Positions 10,173-20,029 of a stretch of DNA of 26,362 nucleotides are shown here, piece by piece. The DNA is taken from assembly GCA_000934455.1 (NCBI GenBank), contig KN883688.1, positions 93,711 through 120,072 of the forward strand, given 5' to 3'. How positions within the stretch are numbered: position 1 is the stretch's first letter; the number at the start of each line of letters is the position of its first letter. Below the pieces are notes generated by a model. The model saw nothing but the letters and a program-made list of their open reading frames with translations, did no database searches and was not told where the DNA came from. The position numbers were made by a program, and so were the translations under genes. Source of the stretch: Apostichopus parvimensis. Lineage: Eukaryota > Echinodermata > Holothuroidea > Aspidochirotida > Stichopodidae.

Positions 10173-10685
10173 CGTGATATTTGCAGCTTCCTCTTCCAAC
10201 TCTTCAACCCGTTCCTCCTCCTCCTCCTCCTCATCTTCTTCGACCCGTTCCCTTTCCTCCTGCGGATCTTCACCGTTATAACTGTCATCCTCCCTGACGA
10301 CCTTAGAGTCGGCCTCGACTGCGGCGACATCTGTGATGACCACCGTAGGCACTGCTTCCTGACTGTTTGTGGTACCACTGCTGCCAGCATCAGTGGTGTC
10401 AGCACGAGCTGTGTCCGAACTGACAGTGTCAGAATTGGCTGTGTCGACACCATCGCTGTCAACACCGCTGGTGTTGTCGATGGTGTCATTTTCCGCTTGA
10501 ACGTCGACGTCATCTTGGGCAGCCGGTTCGCTACCGACGACTTCGGCGATATCCGGATTTATCTCTTCTTCTGCCGTTTCTGACTCCAGGGCGATGTCGC
10601 CCCCTTGGGCCGTCGTTTTGTCTTCTCGATTTTCTGGCGGTGTCTCGGCATCCCGGACGGGTGATTCCTGTGACTTTTGGCTGGA
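10173..10685 (-). CDS. Internal exon: Asp/Ser/Thr/Glu-rich disordered tail of the same PDZ gene
   Basis: Seen: a minus-strand frame of 171 codons starts after TGCCTATAG (TCC AGC CAA AAG...) and stays open through GC-rich, codon-regular sequence until about 10173. Past that point the frame turns AT-rich and runs to a stop near 9987, so I place the donor at ACG|GTTAGG (weak consensus). Phase 0 on both sides matches the phase-0 end of the PDZ exon at 18130. The product begins SSQKSQESPVRDAETPPENR, has an Asp/Thr/Ser stretch (NTSGVDSDGVDTANSDTVSS) and ends with ERERVEEDEEEEEEERVEEL. No domain is recognisable. Inferred: it extends the acidic linker downstream of the PDZ domain. Ser/Thr followed by Asp/Glu would suit CK2-type phosphorylation. 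Membership in the same transcript rests on strand, phase and composition. An alternative acceptor, CCAG|C at 10681, would be phase 2 and would need an extra exon between. Confidence 0.7.
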
Positions 10686-12092
10686 CTATAGGCACGTTCA
10701 TGCAAGCAAGAATGGATAGCAATTTTAAAAGTGAAAGCATGTACATATACAAAAGCGAAGTAAAAAAAATGGCATAAATATACAAGCACAGGAAGGACAG
10801 GCTCTTTCTTATATTTTATGCAAATTATGTGAAACTCTTTATTGTAATTTACAAAAAGTGAATTTTTGTTGAAAATATATAGATAATGAAAGCAGTCGAT
10901 GTTATGCAAGACCCGTATTCAAAATAAATACAGGAAAGATATGATGATATTTAGATTTCCAAGAATAGCAAATTATAGATATAATGAGAGATATTGCAGC
11001 AACAGAAATGCAGGACTATAGCAAAAGCATTTTGATAAGGAAACATATTATAACCATAATTGCTAAAATATCTAAGAAGTATGTTATTTTCACGTACATC
11101 CTGTGTGCGTGAGTTGAATGCATGCCATGAAGCAATTTAAAAAAAAAAAAAATCTTTTACCTAAATTTGTTATTTAACATTGATTTCTTTTCAGTTATTA
11201 GATTGAAATTAAATTTGACTGTTATGTGTATAATAACTGTACTGTACTGCGCGATCTTTTCCTTTTAAGAAACGCTTTTTTATCAATTGGATGAATCAGC
11301 AAGTTTCATCCTAAATACTGACCTAAATATTGTTGGGTTTTTTTGGGAGGGGATTGGGGAGAGGGGGTAACGAACTGCTTTTGAAACTTCCTTATTACCA
11401 GCAAGTAAAGGACATAACGATGGACAATTACCGTAACTAATTAACATACTGTGGGCACAAACATTACTGTAGGTCCATTGATCATACAGTGCTTTAGAAA
11501 TTAAAGCACAGCTATTTGAAATCTTGCTTCGAGAAAGGAAAATGAAGGCTGGGTAACGGGCCACAGCAGAAAAGAAACAAAAAGAAGATGGGGAGGGATA
11601 GATGGAATGGGATCACAATTTCATTTTAAAAAACTTCTAAGAATTTTCTTCTTAAATAAGTAATTTTCTGTAGACCTCTGTTTAATACAATTCACGCATA
11701 TATCTTGTAGTACTTTCGTTATTGAAGAGATGGAAAGTTCAAAAAATCACTTTCATTTAGCATCAATTGCACCCCCAAAAATGACTCACTTCCAAATTTA
11801 AGCATATACATTTCCTCTCCAACATGATTTAAGAAAAAGTTCAAATACATATGGTTATGTCAGCAGTGCTCTAAGTTGGTACCTAGCCTTTATTGATATA
11901 AATGACTCGTTCACTGCACCAAGAACACAATGTACACTATTAGTTCCTAAGTACACACCAGTCCCCAAAATTCGGTTGTATCCCCCAAAAATAATGGTTT
12001 GGGTATGGATGGCGATACTAATAACTGTCTCCGTTACCTATGCACGCATATCTACCTTAGCCTGTAATAACTGGTAACATTCTTGCACTGCA

Positions 12093-12117
12093 CCCCCCCT
12101 TCCCCCCCTTCCCCCCC
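12093..12117 (-). other. Three C7 tracts, quadruplex-capable on the minus strand
   Basis: CCCCCCC-TT-CCCCCCC-TT-CCCCCCC. Each tract can supply two triplet runs. It lies inside the 7.4-kb intron, so the sense transcript of the PDZ gene carries the G-rich strand here. Confidence 0.65.
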
Positions 12118-12458
12118 AAATGACCCCTTCCAAGGTCACTGTCCAAAAGACCTACTCCACTTATATCGAGAATATTATGCACAGTAATTTACAGTAAGTA
12201 GAGTCCAAACTATTACAGACAGGTACCTATAAACCATGCTGTCCACAAATTCAGTTTAAAAGTTGTAATGTCACCTGCATCCCTAAACTGACTGGTTGGG
12301 TATTAACAAATGAAGCTAAGTACTCTACTTACCTGTCTCGACAGATGCATACTGTATGCACTCCCATGATCTACTTACAAAGGGGTAAACATTCTAGCAA
12401 ACAATTCCCCAATGATCCAGAAATCGAATTAAGCGATCTTAGATTGTCTCTTTTATAA

Positions 12459-12488
12459 GGGGGGTGGGGGAGGGGGAGGCGGAGGGAG
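12459..12488 (+). other. G-rich quadruplex motif
   Basis: GGGGGG-T-GGGGG-A-GGGGG-A-GG-C-GG-A-GGG with single-base loops on the plus strand. This is template-antisense to the PDZ gene. Confidence 0.7.
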
Positions 12489-13013
12489 GCACAGTTAATA
12501 CATGTCTAGGCATGGTACAGTACAGTAGATAGGAGTGCGTAACGTACACGCACATGATAGGAAACAGCTATCAGAGAGTAAGATCACCGTACCAAGAATA
12601 TATTGCACAATATTAGTTCAAAGCTACACCCAGAGTGAATGACAGATCTACTCGAGGTTAATTTGTCGGTAGTGATCTCCTGTGTATAGTAGATAGATCA
12701 TATGAGATGCACAGAGATAAGGTGTATCGTTTCTGTTGTGTAGAGAGTTACGGTGGAGGTCAAATTGTAATTATTCTATGTGTGCGACTTTAGAATAGAG
12801 TCCACCGTTACTGCTAAGTTTGGTTTGAGCTGCTATTTGCATGTTGGTGGGAGGAGAAGAAAGAAGGGTGTGACGATGTTTGGACAGACTGGAGTCATCA
12901 TATGAGGTCAAAGTTCATTCCAATAAATGTAGATCACACACAATCAAGCAGTACTTTGTACATACGACATTGCCAGGACTCAAGGTGAAAGATTTCTCTC
13001 GCAGCTCGGCAGA

Positions 13014-13388
13014 CTTAATAAAGATCTGCTGTAGACCCACCCCAACTATAGCACGCTATCGTGAAAAAGTTTCTTGAGATTACGTAATCGACCTGCCTTG
13101 GTCGTAAAATGACCTCTTTTTACCAATTAGTCTGCAACGCCTGCCACATATTTTTTTCTCGTTTGAAGGTCTTTGTGTGAACGCTGTATGATTAACTACA
13201 ATGTAGACATTAACATATTTCCACACAGTGTTTACACAAAGAGCCTCATGGTGTTAAGAAGCAATGCAGGCAAATTGTAGAGACTGAGGTCGATTTACGA
13301 CCGTGACAGGTCGATTACGTAATCACAAAACCTTCCTAGCTATAGCGTGCTATAATACGGGCCAATAAAGCAGATCTACTTTGGTAAA
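13014..13388. mobile_element. Large spacer-less imperfect palindrome (foldback/MITE candidate)
   Basis: Position x pairs with 26402-x around a centre at 13201 (CTACAATGTAG). Matched pairs include GATTACGTAATCGACCTG (13078) with its inverse ending at 13324, GGTCGTAAAATGACCTC with GAGGTCGATTTACGACC, CTTTGTGTGAACGCTGTAT with CACAGTGTTTACACAAAG, CTATAGCACGCTAT with ATAGCGTGCTATA, and AGATCTGCT (13022) with its inverse near 13369. Divergence is spread along the arms. Termini are not sharply defined and no target duplication was identified. Confidence 0.75.
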
Positions 13389-14380
13389 TTTGAAGACAGG
13401 GAGTGGCTTTTACACATGCACAGAGTCACACCCAATCTCAGCAGTTAGGAGAGACGAGCTGTTCTTAAAGGGTGTGAAGACTCGCGCAAAAAGAAACATC
13501 TAATGCCGGTAATCTGACCTAGTTTCGAATGAGGTGTAACAGAAGTGTTAGACACCACCATTGATCCCAGAAAATACACACAAACAGCTTGCTACCATCG
13601 GTAATTAGACACTAGTGTACAGTCAGTACATACAGCTGCGGTCAATACCCACAGCACAGTGTACAAACAATACAGCGATGGACATCTCAGGTCCAGCTAA
13701 AGATAACAAGGTATCTGCATTTTGTAGCGACACAAACAAAACGTCACTAGCAAGCAACAGGAAGTTAACTTTTTCAGATGGCCGCACGCGGTTTGGGGCG
13801 AGTCTTCAATGCCTTTAAATTCTCACTTGCTCATGACTCCAATAATTTACGGGTTGAATTCTCCTTGATAATGTTATAAGTGAAAGTACTGTATGTAGCA
13901 TGGCTAGTACTAACTGTATAAAGCAGGTCACATAAAACTAGGTGTGTCGGTTAAATGCTCTTTACATGTATTATGTTGAGGTTTAATCTTTAATACTATA
14001 TTATATTTACAACATCAATCATGCTTTGTGTGTTATCTATTAACCTGAAGAAGAAAAGAAAACAACAGATTATTAACACTGTACATAGAGGCCTACATGT
14101 TTAGTAAATATGCCAAAATGTTCAATGTTAAAATGTCATCATGTATGGTCGTCATCAATGCACTCAAAAGAGCATACATGTGCGACATTTCACGGGCGAT
14201 CGCTAACAGATAAGTCTGAAGGGTTCTAACAAGCAAAGTCGAACAATTTAATATTTTAGCAAACTTGATATATAGTGTACAAGTGTAGGCCTATCTTTGT
14301 GTACTAGCTGTACTGTATAGATCGGCCATGGTCCTAATGTATCCTAGATGCTAGTGTATCTTATGTTCCGAATGTGTTAG

Positions 14381-14600
14381 GAGTGTTAGCTCAGTGGTTA
14401 ACGCCGGTGACTTTCAATCATAAGGTCCCCGGTTCGAGTCACTCCCAGATTAATGTATGTCGTCCAGTTACAGAGTTGTTGACAATTAACAATTCATATT
14501 CATGGACGTTAAATATGAATTTAAGAGACTGACTTCGGTCAGCTTGCGGCTTTGATAAGCCAATGGGGCTTCTTCGCGAGTTCCTGATCTAAAATACATA
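14381..14600 (+). mobile_element. tRNA-derived SINE, family 1, copy 1
   Basis: The head GAGTGTTAGCTCAGTGGTTA has a clear pol III A box. GGTTCGAGTC (14431-14440) is the B box, followed by ACTCCC, which pairs with the GGAGTG start as in an acceptor stem. The body has AGAGACTGACTTCGGTCAGC and a 3' hairpin-like GGGCTTCTTCGCGAGTTCCT. A second copy starts at 26214. The tRNA-like part cannot fold a proper T-stem, so it is not a working tRNA. Confidence 0.85.
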
Positions 14601-14962
14601 CATGTGCGGCTATGTGTACTGTATGTAGTATATACATACCTGTAGCGACTTATTTATCATGCAAATTTAATATCTTAAATAATATCTTGGCTGAAAGGGA
14701 CAATACTGTATAAAAACTATCAAGTTCTACTATAACCTACTATTACCCTCATTTTGGCAGATGAACTCCCTGAATACATAATGTGCTTCTTCGCAATCAG
14801 TGTACACACAAACAAGTACTAATTTAAGATGTGGTTTCTGGAGGTGTTTTAGTTAGCTTCAGGAAGGGGTAACTATGGGAGAAGGGGGGAGAGGGAAAAA
14901 GGGGAATAGGAGCAAAGAGAAAGGAGCAAAATTCTTACTCATATAGGGTACCTTCCAATTTT

Positions 14963-14994
14963 GGGGGTGGGCAGGGGAGGGGGGAGGGGGAGGG
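14963..14994 (+). other. G-rich quadruplex motif
   Basis: GGGGG-T-GGG-CA-GGGG-A-GGGGGG-A-GGGGG-A-GGG: six G runs with one- or two-base loops, the strongest quadruplex candidate in the window. Confidence 0.75.
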
Positions 14995-15333
14995 ACAAAT
15001 GACATGTTGACAGATGATGAGCTGCGTGACTGCACTTGTACCCTTCTTGCACTGTATCGTGTTTAGACTTGAAATGACATTTAATCCTTAACTCAGATCA
15101 CTTCATTACACATGGACTTTGAAATACTGTAGGTATTAGTACTGATAACCCTGATAAAATCCAACAGATAAACCCCCCAAATACTGCAAGTATTACAAGG
15201 CAGATATTTCAGTTGAATCGGGTAGATATAGTGTTTTGATTCTCCTGTAAAGTTGAACCACAGCTAGTATGTATACTCCCTTCATACCATTATACTGTAC
15301 CTTCCACTAGTTAGTGAAGATTTGTGAATTTGC

Positions 15334-15520
15334 AGGGAATAAACTTTTAGTGTTCAAATTTTGCGTAGCGGTTATGAAGGCCCTCGAGTTAGTCCCGTAT
15401 AAATTACTATATAAATGGTTTCCTGTACGGAACAAGAACTGCCATACATTTTTGCACTTGTATAACAATTTGCCCCCGCCCCCCCAACCCCCATTTTGTG
15501 CTGCGATACCAGATTTCGTC
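15334..15520 (+). repeat. Dispersed repeat S, copy 2
   Basis: GGGAATAAAC, AGTGTTCAAATTTTGCGTAG and GCGATACCAGAT match the order and spacing of 2354-2515. A C-run (CCCCCGCCCCCCCAACCCCC) is unique to this copy. Confidence 0.65.
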
Positions 15521-15986
15521 ATGACTGTTGAAAGTTTTCGATAATTGGCATTATAATCTTTTCCATCTAAAGATTGAATAAATTGATATTGATCAATGTG
15601 AACAATTTTTCTGGAAGACAATATGTTTAGGATTATTATTAATTGTTTAATCCGATCAATTTATGATATTCACTGAGTCAAAGGTTACCCTAGGACCAAA
15701 GTCAATATTTATTTATTTTTTTAACCGTTAAATTATTCGAAATAATTTACTAAAATGCAATATTACTGTACATGTACATTCCAAGCTGCTTCAGGGCTGT
15801 ACCACACATAGTACTTAATTACGCACACAATACATAGGTGCATATGTACTGTTAATTGTAAAGTACATGTCGTCAGGGAAACGTACTCAATCTCAAGTAC
15901 TTGTGAAACTTTGTTGTTTACATGTTTAGTGACTAAGCAGGTGTGTGGATGTATGAGAACTTCAAAACATTAAAACATACTTTATA

Positions 15987-16065
15987 TATGGGTATTTACA
16001 CAGTAAACCAACACAGGTGAAGCCTAAGACTTTTAACTTGTTGGTTTACTGTGTAAATGCCCATA
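15987..16065. repeat. 27-bp inverted repeat (stem-loop)
   Basis: The left arm begins TATGGGTATTTACACAG and ends CCAACA at 16013. The right arm, 16039-16065, is its reverse complement with a single mismatch. The loop is 25 bases. It is likely a small MITE or a recent foldback. Confidence 0.9.
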
Positions 16066-16377
16066 ATATACACTCTACCTAAAAATGTGAACATACGACA
16101 GGTACGTACAGTACAGGTCTATTCTGGAGTGCGATCACGTTATCAAACGAACAAACTCTGTTATCAGTTTGATAAGAAATATTACCATGCAGTATATATA
16201 TAGAATATATTTACTGCTAACTGACAGCCTGGCAAATATGATGAGCTAAATGTCCTTTCCTTTCCCATGAGTGTATGTACATACTGCATAGATACATGTA
16301 TGCACAGACATAGAGTATCTGACTCAATGCCATTTAACTTGTAACGGAAAAAATCCGCTCGAAAATAGCGATCTAGA

Positions 16378-16526
16378 CACTTTGGTTGGTAGAATGAGAA
16401 GGGCGGTGACCGGAGGAGCCGGTCATAGAGGGTGCAGAGTGTTAAAAGGTTACCAGGACATTATAGGCGCGGTAGAATGAGGGTGCTAAGGTTGTGGGGA
16501 GACAGGTAAGCGAGGAGCGAAGTAAA
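16378..16526 (+). repeat. Dispersed 150-bp repeat R, copy 2
   Basis: GACACTTTGGTTGGTAGAAT to TGTGGGGAGACAGGTAAGCG, then AGGAGCGAAGTAAAA. Same orientation as the copy 571 bp downstream. It has lost three bases after GAGAAGG and its minus-strand frame carries a stop, so it is not coding. Confidence 0.88.
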
Positions 16527-16948
16527 ATAGATTTAATCCAGCACTTATAACGGCACTTAGTTAGAAACTGTACATTGTACTAGGCCTTGTCGGCTTTGTA
16601 CTGTAAGTGAAGTGGTACTTAAATTGGGACGTTTTGGGACAAAGACTTTGCAGACTTGACAAACTTGCGTCGAAACAGAATGTAAAAATAAAGTAGTTCG
16701 TGCGGGCCAGCTTAAGAGCCCACTGTACTTGAAGTGACACTCATATTATACCGAAGAAAGATTGCTAACTTTGGCAAGTTTACTTACTAGCTCATACTCA
16801 TCATGAAGCCTACAGGTGTAAAGAATAACTACAAGTCTGTGTTGTACATAGCTGAGAGTGCATTGTAGATCTATATAGTGGACCGTGACATGCAGCATAC
16901 ATTTAAGAGTCACTGCCAAAATCCAGACGAAAAACGCACCATGCTGGC

Positions 16949-17100
16949 ACTTTGGATGGTAGAATGAGAAGGAAGGGCATTGACTGGAGGGGCCGGTCAT
17001 AGAGGGCGCACAGTGTTAAATAGTTACCAGTTTATTCTAGGCACGGTAGAACGAGAGTGCTAAGGTTGTGGGGAGACAGGTAAGCGAGGAGCGTAGTAAA
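16949..17100 (+). repeat. Dispersed 150-bp repeat R, copy 3
   Basis: GGCACTTTGGATGGTAGAAT, CATAGAGGGCGCACAGTGTT and TTGTGGGGAGACAGGTAAGC, ending GCGTAGTAAA. The core is AAATAGTTACCAGTTTATTC where the other copies have AAAAGGTTACCAGGACATT. Confidence 0.88.
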
Positions 17101-17394
17101 TAACTCAACAGCGATGTAACGCTGTCTGAAATTAAAATGTTCACTTTTGATAATATCTTCATATCTGCACCTTTTCATGTGAAATGTATAAATTTGGCTC
17201 TTGAGGTACGGTTCGCTTAAACGTACTTTGTTACCGAAACCCATCGAGCCAGCGCTGGGAGCTGCAGCAGTCTGTATATTTATTTATGGGAATATTCATA
17301 GGATTTCAGCTGTTCAACTAGACGTATTACCTGTGTAAATTTGCTCACGTAAGGTACTGTACAAACAGATGTAGTTTTTAAAGTGCAACATTTA

Positions 17395-17722
17395 GTTTAT
17401 ATAACATAATAATAACTATAATATCCAGAATTGATAAAGCGCAGACATATCCACCGATAACGGTGCTCAAGGCACATCACAATATTACCCTGGTCAACGA
17501 TAACCTGTCAAACATAGAGACAATCCCTCCACATGGCAGCAGCGAAACAGCACCAAACTGACAGTCTATCTCACAGGTCCCCATTTATATGCCTACTGTA
17601 GGTGAAGAGAGGCAATGGAGATAAAGTGCCTTGCCCAAGGACACAACATAATGATCTGGCTAGGGCTCGAACCTGCAAACCTTAGATCACCAGTCCACTG
17701 CCTTGACCACAACATTCTCACA
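17395..17722 (-). mobile_element. tRNA-derived SINE, family 2 (near full length)
   Basis: On the minus strand: A box TGGTCAAGGCAGTGG (17709-17695), B box GGTTCGAGCCC (17673-17663), then a body with TGTGTCCTTGGGCAAGGCAC, further on GTGCCTTGAGCACCGTTATC, and a 3' tail TTCTGGATATTATAGTTATT. Known: the 'CCTTGGGCAAGGCACTT' core is shared by V-SINE-like families in fish and marine invertebrates. This copy is about 320 bp. Confidence 0.85.
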
Positions 17723-18129
17723 TGTGATTTAATCACTTCCATACATGTAGTCGGCATCAAGGTACCTGATCCTAGATAACACTGCATCAATTTGTTGAGC
17801 ACTTCCAGATCTATTACGAATGACACAGTATCATCCAAATGATGCATCCAGATACTCCACAAAATATGATGACAAAACTAGGGGATACCCCCCCCCACCC
17901 CCCAAAAAAGAAAAAAAGTACCGTGCTTATGATACGCTTCAAACAATACACAGTTTTGAATCATCATTCATCTGCAGTATACATGACAACGACTAACGTT
18001 TCTACACTTAACAGCACAGATCTTTTCTGCCCTTTTCATCTTACCAAAAACTCTGCTGCGAGTTTCAATTCCCTATTTTCTTCCAAGAGAGAGAGAGAGG
18101 GGCTCAATCGAAAGACTAAAAGCACCTAC

Positions 18130-18782
18130 CATTTCCTTTTCTTCTTTTTCCTCTTCTTCTACCCGTGGTGGCGGACCTGACTCTACCACCTCCTCTTGCT
18201 CCGGTTTTGGTATCATGTCCGGTTCGACCTGGACGACTGCCACGTAATCCTCGGCTTCGTCTTTCTTCATCTCCGTGGCGACGACCTCGGCCGCTATTGC
18301 AGTTGCGGCTTCCCTGTCGTAATCCTCGACCTCGTCCTCCACCGGGTCGGCGACCTCCTCGACCTCTGCCGGCTTCTCTTCCTCTTCTTTGCTGTCTTCT
18401 ACCTTTTCTTCTTCTTTTACATCCTCTTCTCTCTTCTCCTCTTCTTTGTTGATCTCCACCACCGTCTCCTCCTCCTTCTTGACCTCCTCCCGTGTCTCGA
18501 TCACGGCTTCCACCTCCCCGTTCTCCACCACGTGTCCTCCGTTCTCCTTGGGCCCGTCTTCCGTGGTCGTCCCCGTCGTGGGGGCCATGTCCGCCTTGAT
18601 CGTGATGTTGTTTACCTGATAGTACTTGTCCAATTCTCTGTCCACCACGAGCAGCGTGGTCATCTTGCCGCCCGCTCGTATCCTCTCCACCACTTGCTTG
18701 TGTGTCTCTCTTTCGATGTTGATGCCGTCTACCTCGATCAACCGATCGCCTGCCTTCAGACCGGCTTCTGATGCCGGTGAAC
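18130..18782 (-). CDS. Internal exon: C-terminal half of a NHERF-type PDZ domain plus acidic linker
   Basis: Seen: on the minus strand a TTTGTTACAG acceptor is followed by 217 codons without a stop, ending at ATG|GTAGGT, a good donor. The exon enters in phase 1 (it supplies the last two bases of a Gly codon) and leaves in phase 0. Residues 1-60 read [19 protein letters not shown], then [11 protein letters not shown] and [14 protein letters not shown]. This is the second half of a PDZ domain (helix A, 'GD-IEVNG' strand, helix B, 'LLVVD' last strand). Known: the '[13 protein letters not shown]' ending is characteristic of the NHERF family (NHERF1/2 and PDZK1), scaffolds that bind C-termini of membrane transporters at the apical cortex. 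From about residue 75 on, the protein is Glu/Lys/Val-rich and probably disordered, with runs such as [18 protein letters not shown]. The carboxylate-binding loop and first strands must be on an upstream exon. I cannot tell which NHERF paralogue it is; PDZK1-like is a fair alternative. Confidence 0.85.
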
Positions 18783-19970
18783 CTGTAACAAAGAAGATAA
18801 AAGACACCAAATTACACATCTAGGTATTTACACACATAGCAATCCAAACGTCGCTGTTCAAAGCAAATCCTAGAGCTCAATAATACTGACAAGATTTATC
18901 TGTCTCCATTCCGCAACTCGACAGAGACACAGACCTAGCCTACAGATACATTGTGAACTTTTAAAACTTCATACTCCCTACCTCCTTCCCCTGTTTTCCC
19001 TTCCCCATTCTCCCTTTACCCCTCCTGAACCTTTAAAGTTTGTCACCATGGCACTATTGCAGGCTAGAAAGACTTGAGTGTACACATGTATGTTTATAGA
19101 CAGACAGATACTGTAGATATGTATCGTAGATTAGAGACTGATATTGAGATGACTGACAAAAGTTTTACGACTTCAATCCCACTTTCCCGATCTCCTTTCT
19201 TCATTCCCCCCCCCCCCTGAATGGTAAAAAGAGTTCTAAAATGAGCTTCTAAAAGAGTGTACATAAATGTACTGTAGATTGGAGAAGGATATGAGAAGAA
19301 TGAAATAAACTCGTTAAATTTCGAACCCCTCTTCCGATATCGACCACTTCCTTTTTCAATCCACCGATTGCAAAAAGTTCAAACTCATTACATTTTTTTT
19401 TGACATGTGTGCCTTGGGTGTGATCATACTTTAAAAGTACATCTTGGCAACTCATCAGATTTGTGTCATTTCCTGGGATAGATCTGTGGTTTCTGTACTG
19501 TACACCTGAAGCTTGGTTAATACCATGACAGGCAGAACATTGTGAAACCAAAACTTCCCATGGTGAAACAGGCCAAGGCATGCACATTTTTCCCATTTTC
19601 AGACAGATTCTGGTGACTATATGGATTGCAACCGCATGTGCAGTATACAGTACCTACAAACCGAAAATACAGTAGGAAAATTAACCTCTGCATAAAACAA
19701 CAAACTAAAACTGTATCTCATCTTACTGCTGTACATTAGTCATTAAGTACAACTGACATTACAATTCTATACATTGAGAAATACAGATATCAGTTTCGTA
19801 CAATACAACTTTAGTTAAAAACCTATCCACTTCCCCCTATTGGTTTCTTTCTTCTCTCCATCCCTTGTCTACTAATCCTCTTACATCTTTCTCTTTTGTT
19901 TTCACCCTGCTCATTAACCTGTCTGTATTCTGTGCGTGTTTTTGTCCCTTCTGTTACTGTTACTTGTCAT

Positions 19971-20029
19971 TTAGCCTCTGTAGAAGATCCTGCTAGGATG
20001 GAAACGTCAGGCCAACTTACTTTTACACA
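19971..20029 (+). repeat. Hairpin-bearing repeat H, copy 1
   Basis: TTAGCCTCTGTAGAAGATCC, TGCTA, GGATGGAAACGTCAGGCC, then AACTTACTTTTACACAA. It contains the hairpin GATCC-TGCTA-GGATG (last pair broken here), flanked by GCCT and AGGC, which can pair outside it. The inverted second copy is at 22295-22352. Confidence 0.85.

Larger units (their letters stand above)
10686..18129 (-). other. Probable intron between the PDZ exon and the acidic exon (7.4 kb)
   Basis: Bounded by a GTAGGT donor (18129-18124) and a TATAG acceptor (10690-10686) on the minus strand in matching phase 0. No further coding stretch with splice sites was recognised inside. It contains poly-C/poly-G tracts, a large palindrome, two SINEs, a hairpin and two copies of a 150-bp repeat, listed separately. 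The rest is AT-rich sequence with TACATGTA/TGTACTGTA strings. A small exon could still be hidden here. Confidence 0.6.

Noticed and set aside
10157-10909. Other minus-strand frames across the acidic exon (Arg/Lys-rich peptides)
   Set aside because: Alternative frames of the same exon; only one frame is open through the whole exon and phase-compatible with the PDZ exon.
14381-14450. A functional tRNA gene
   Set aside because: A and B boxes and an acceptor-like pairing are present, but the T-stem does not pair and the sequence continues into a SINE body that recurs at 26214.
18165-18771. Long plus-strand open frames (up to 191 codons) rich in Leu/Ser/Pro/His
   Set aside because: They are the complement of the Glu/Lys-rich PDZ exon on the minus strand, which has a recognisable domain and splice sites.
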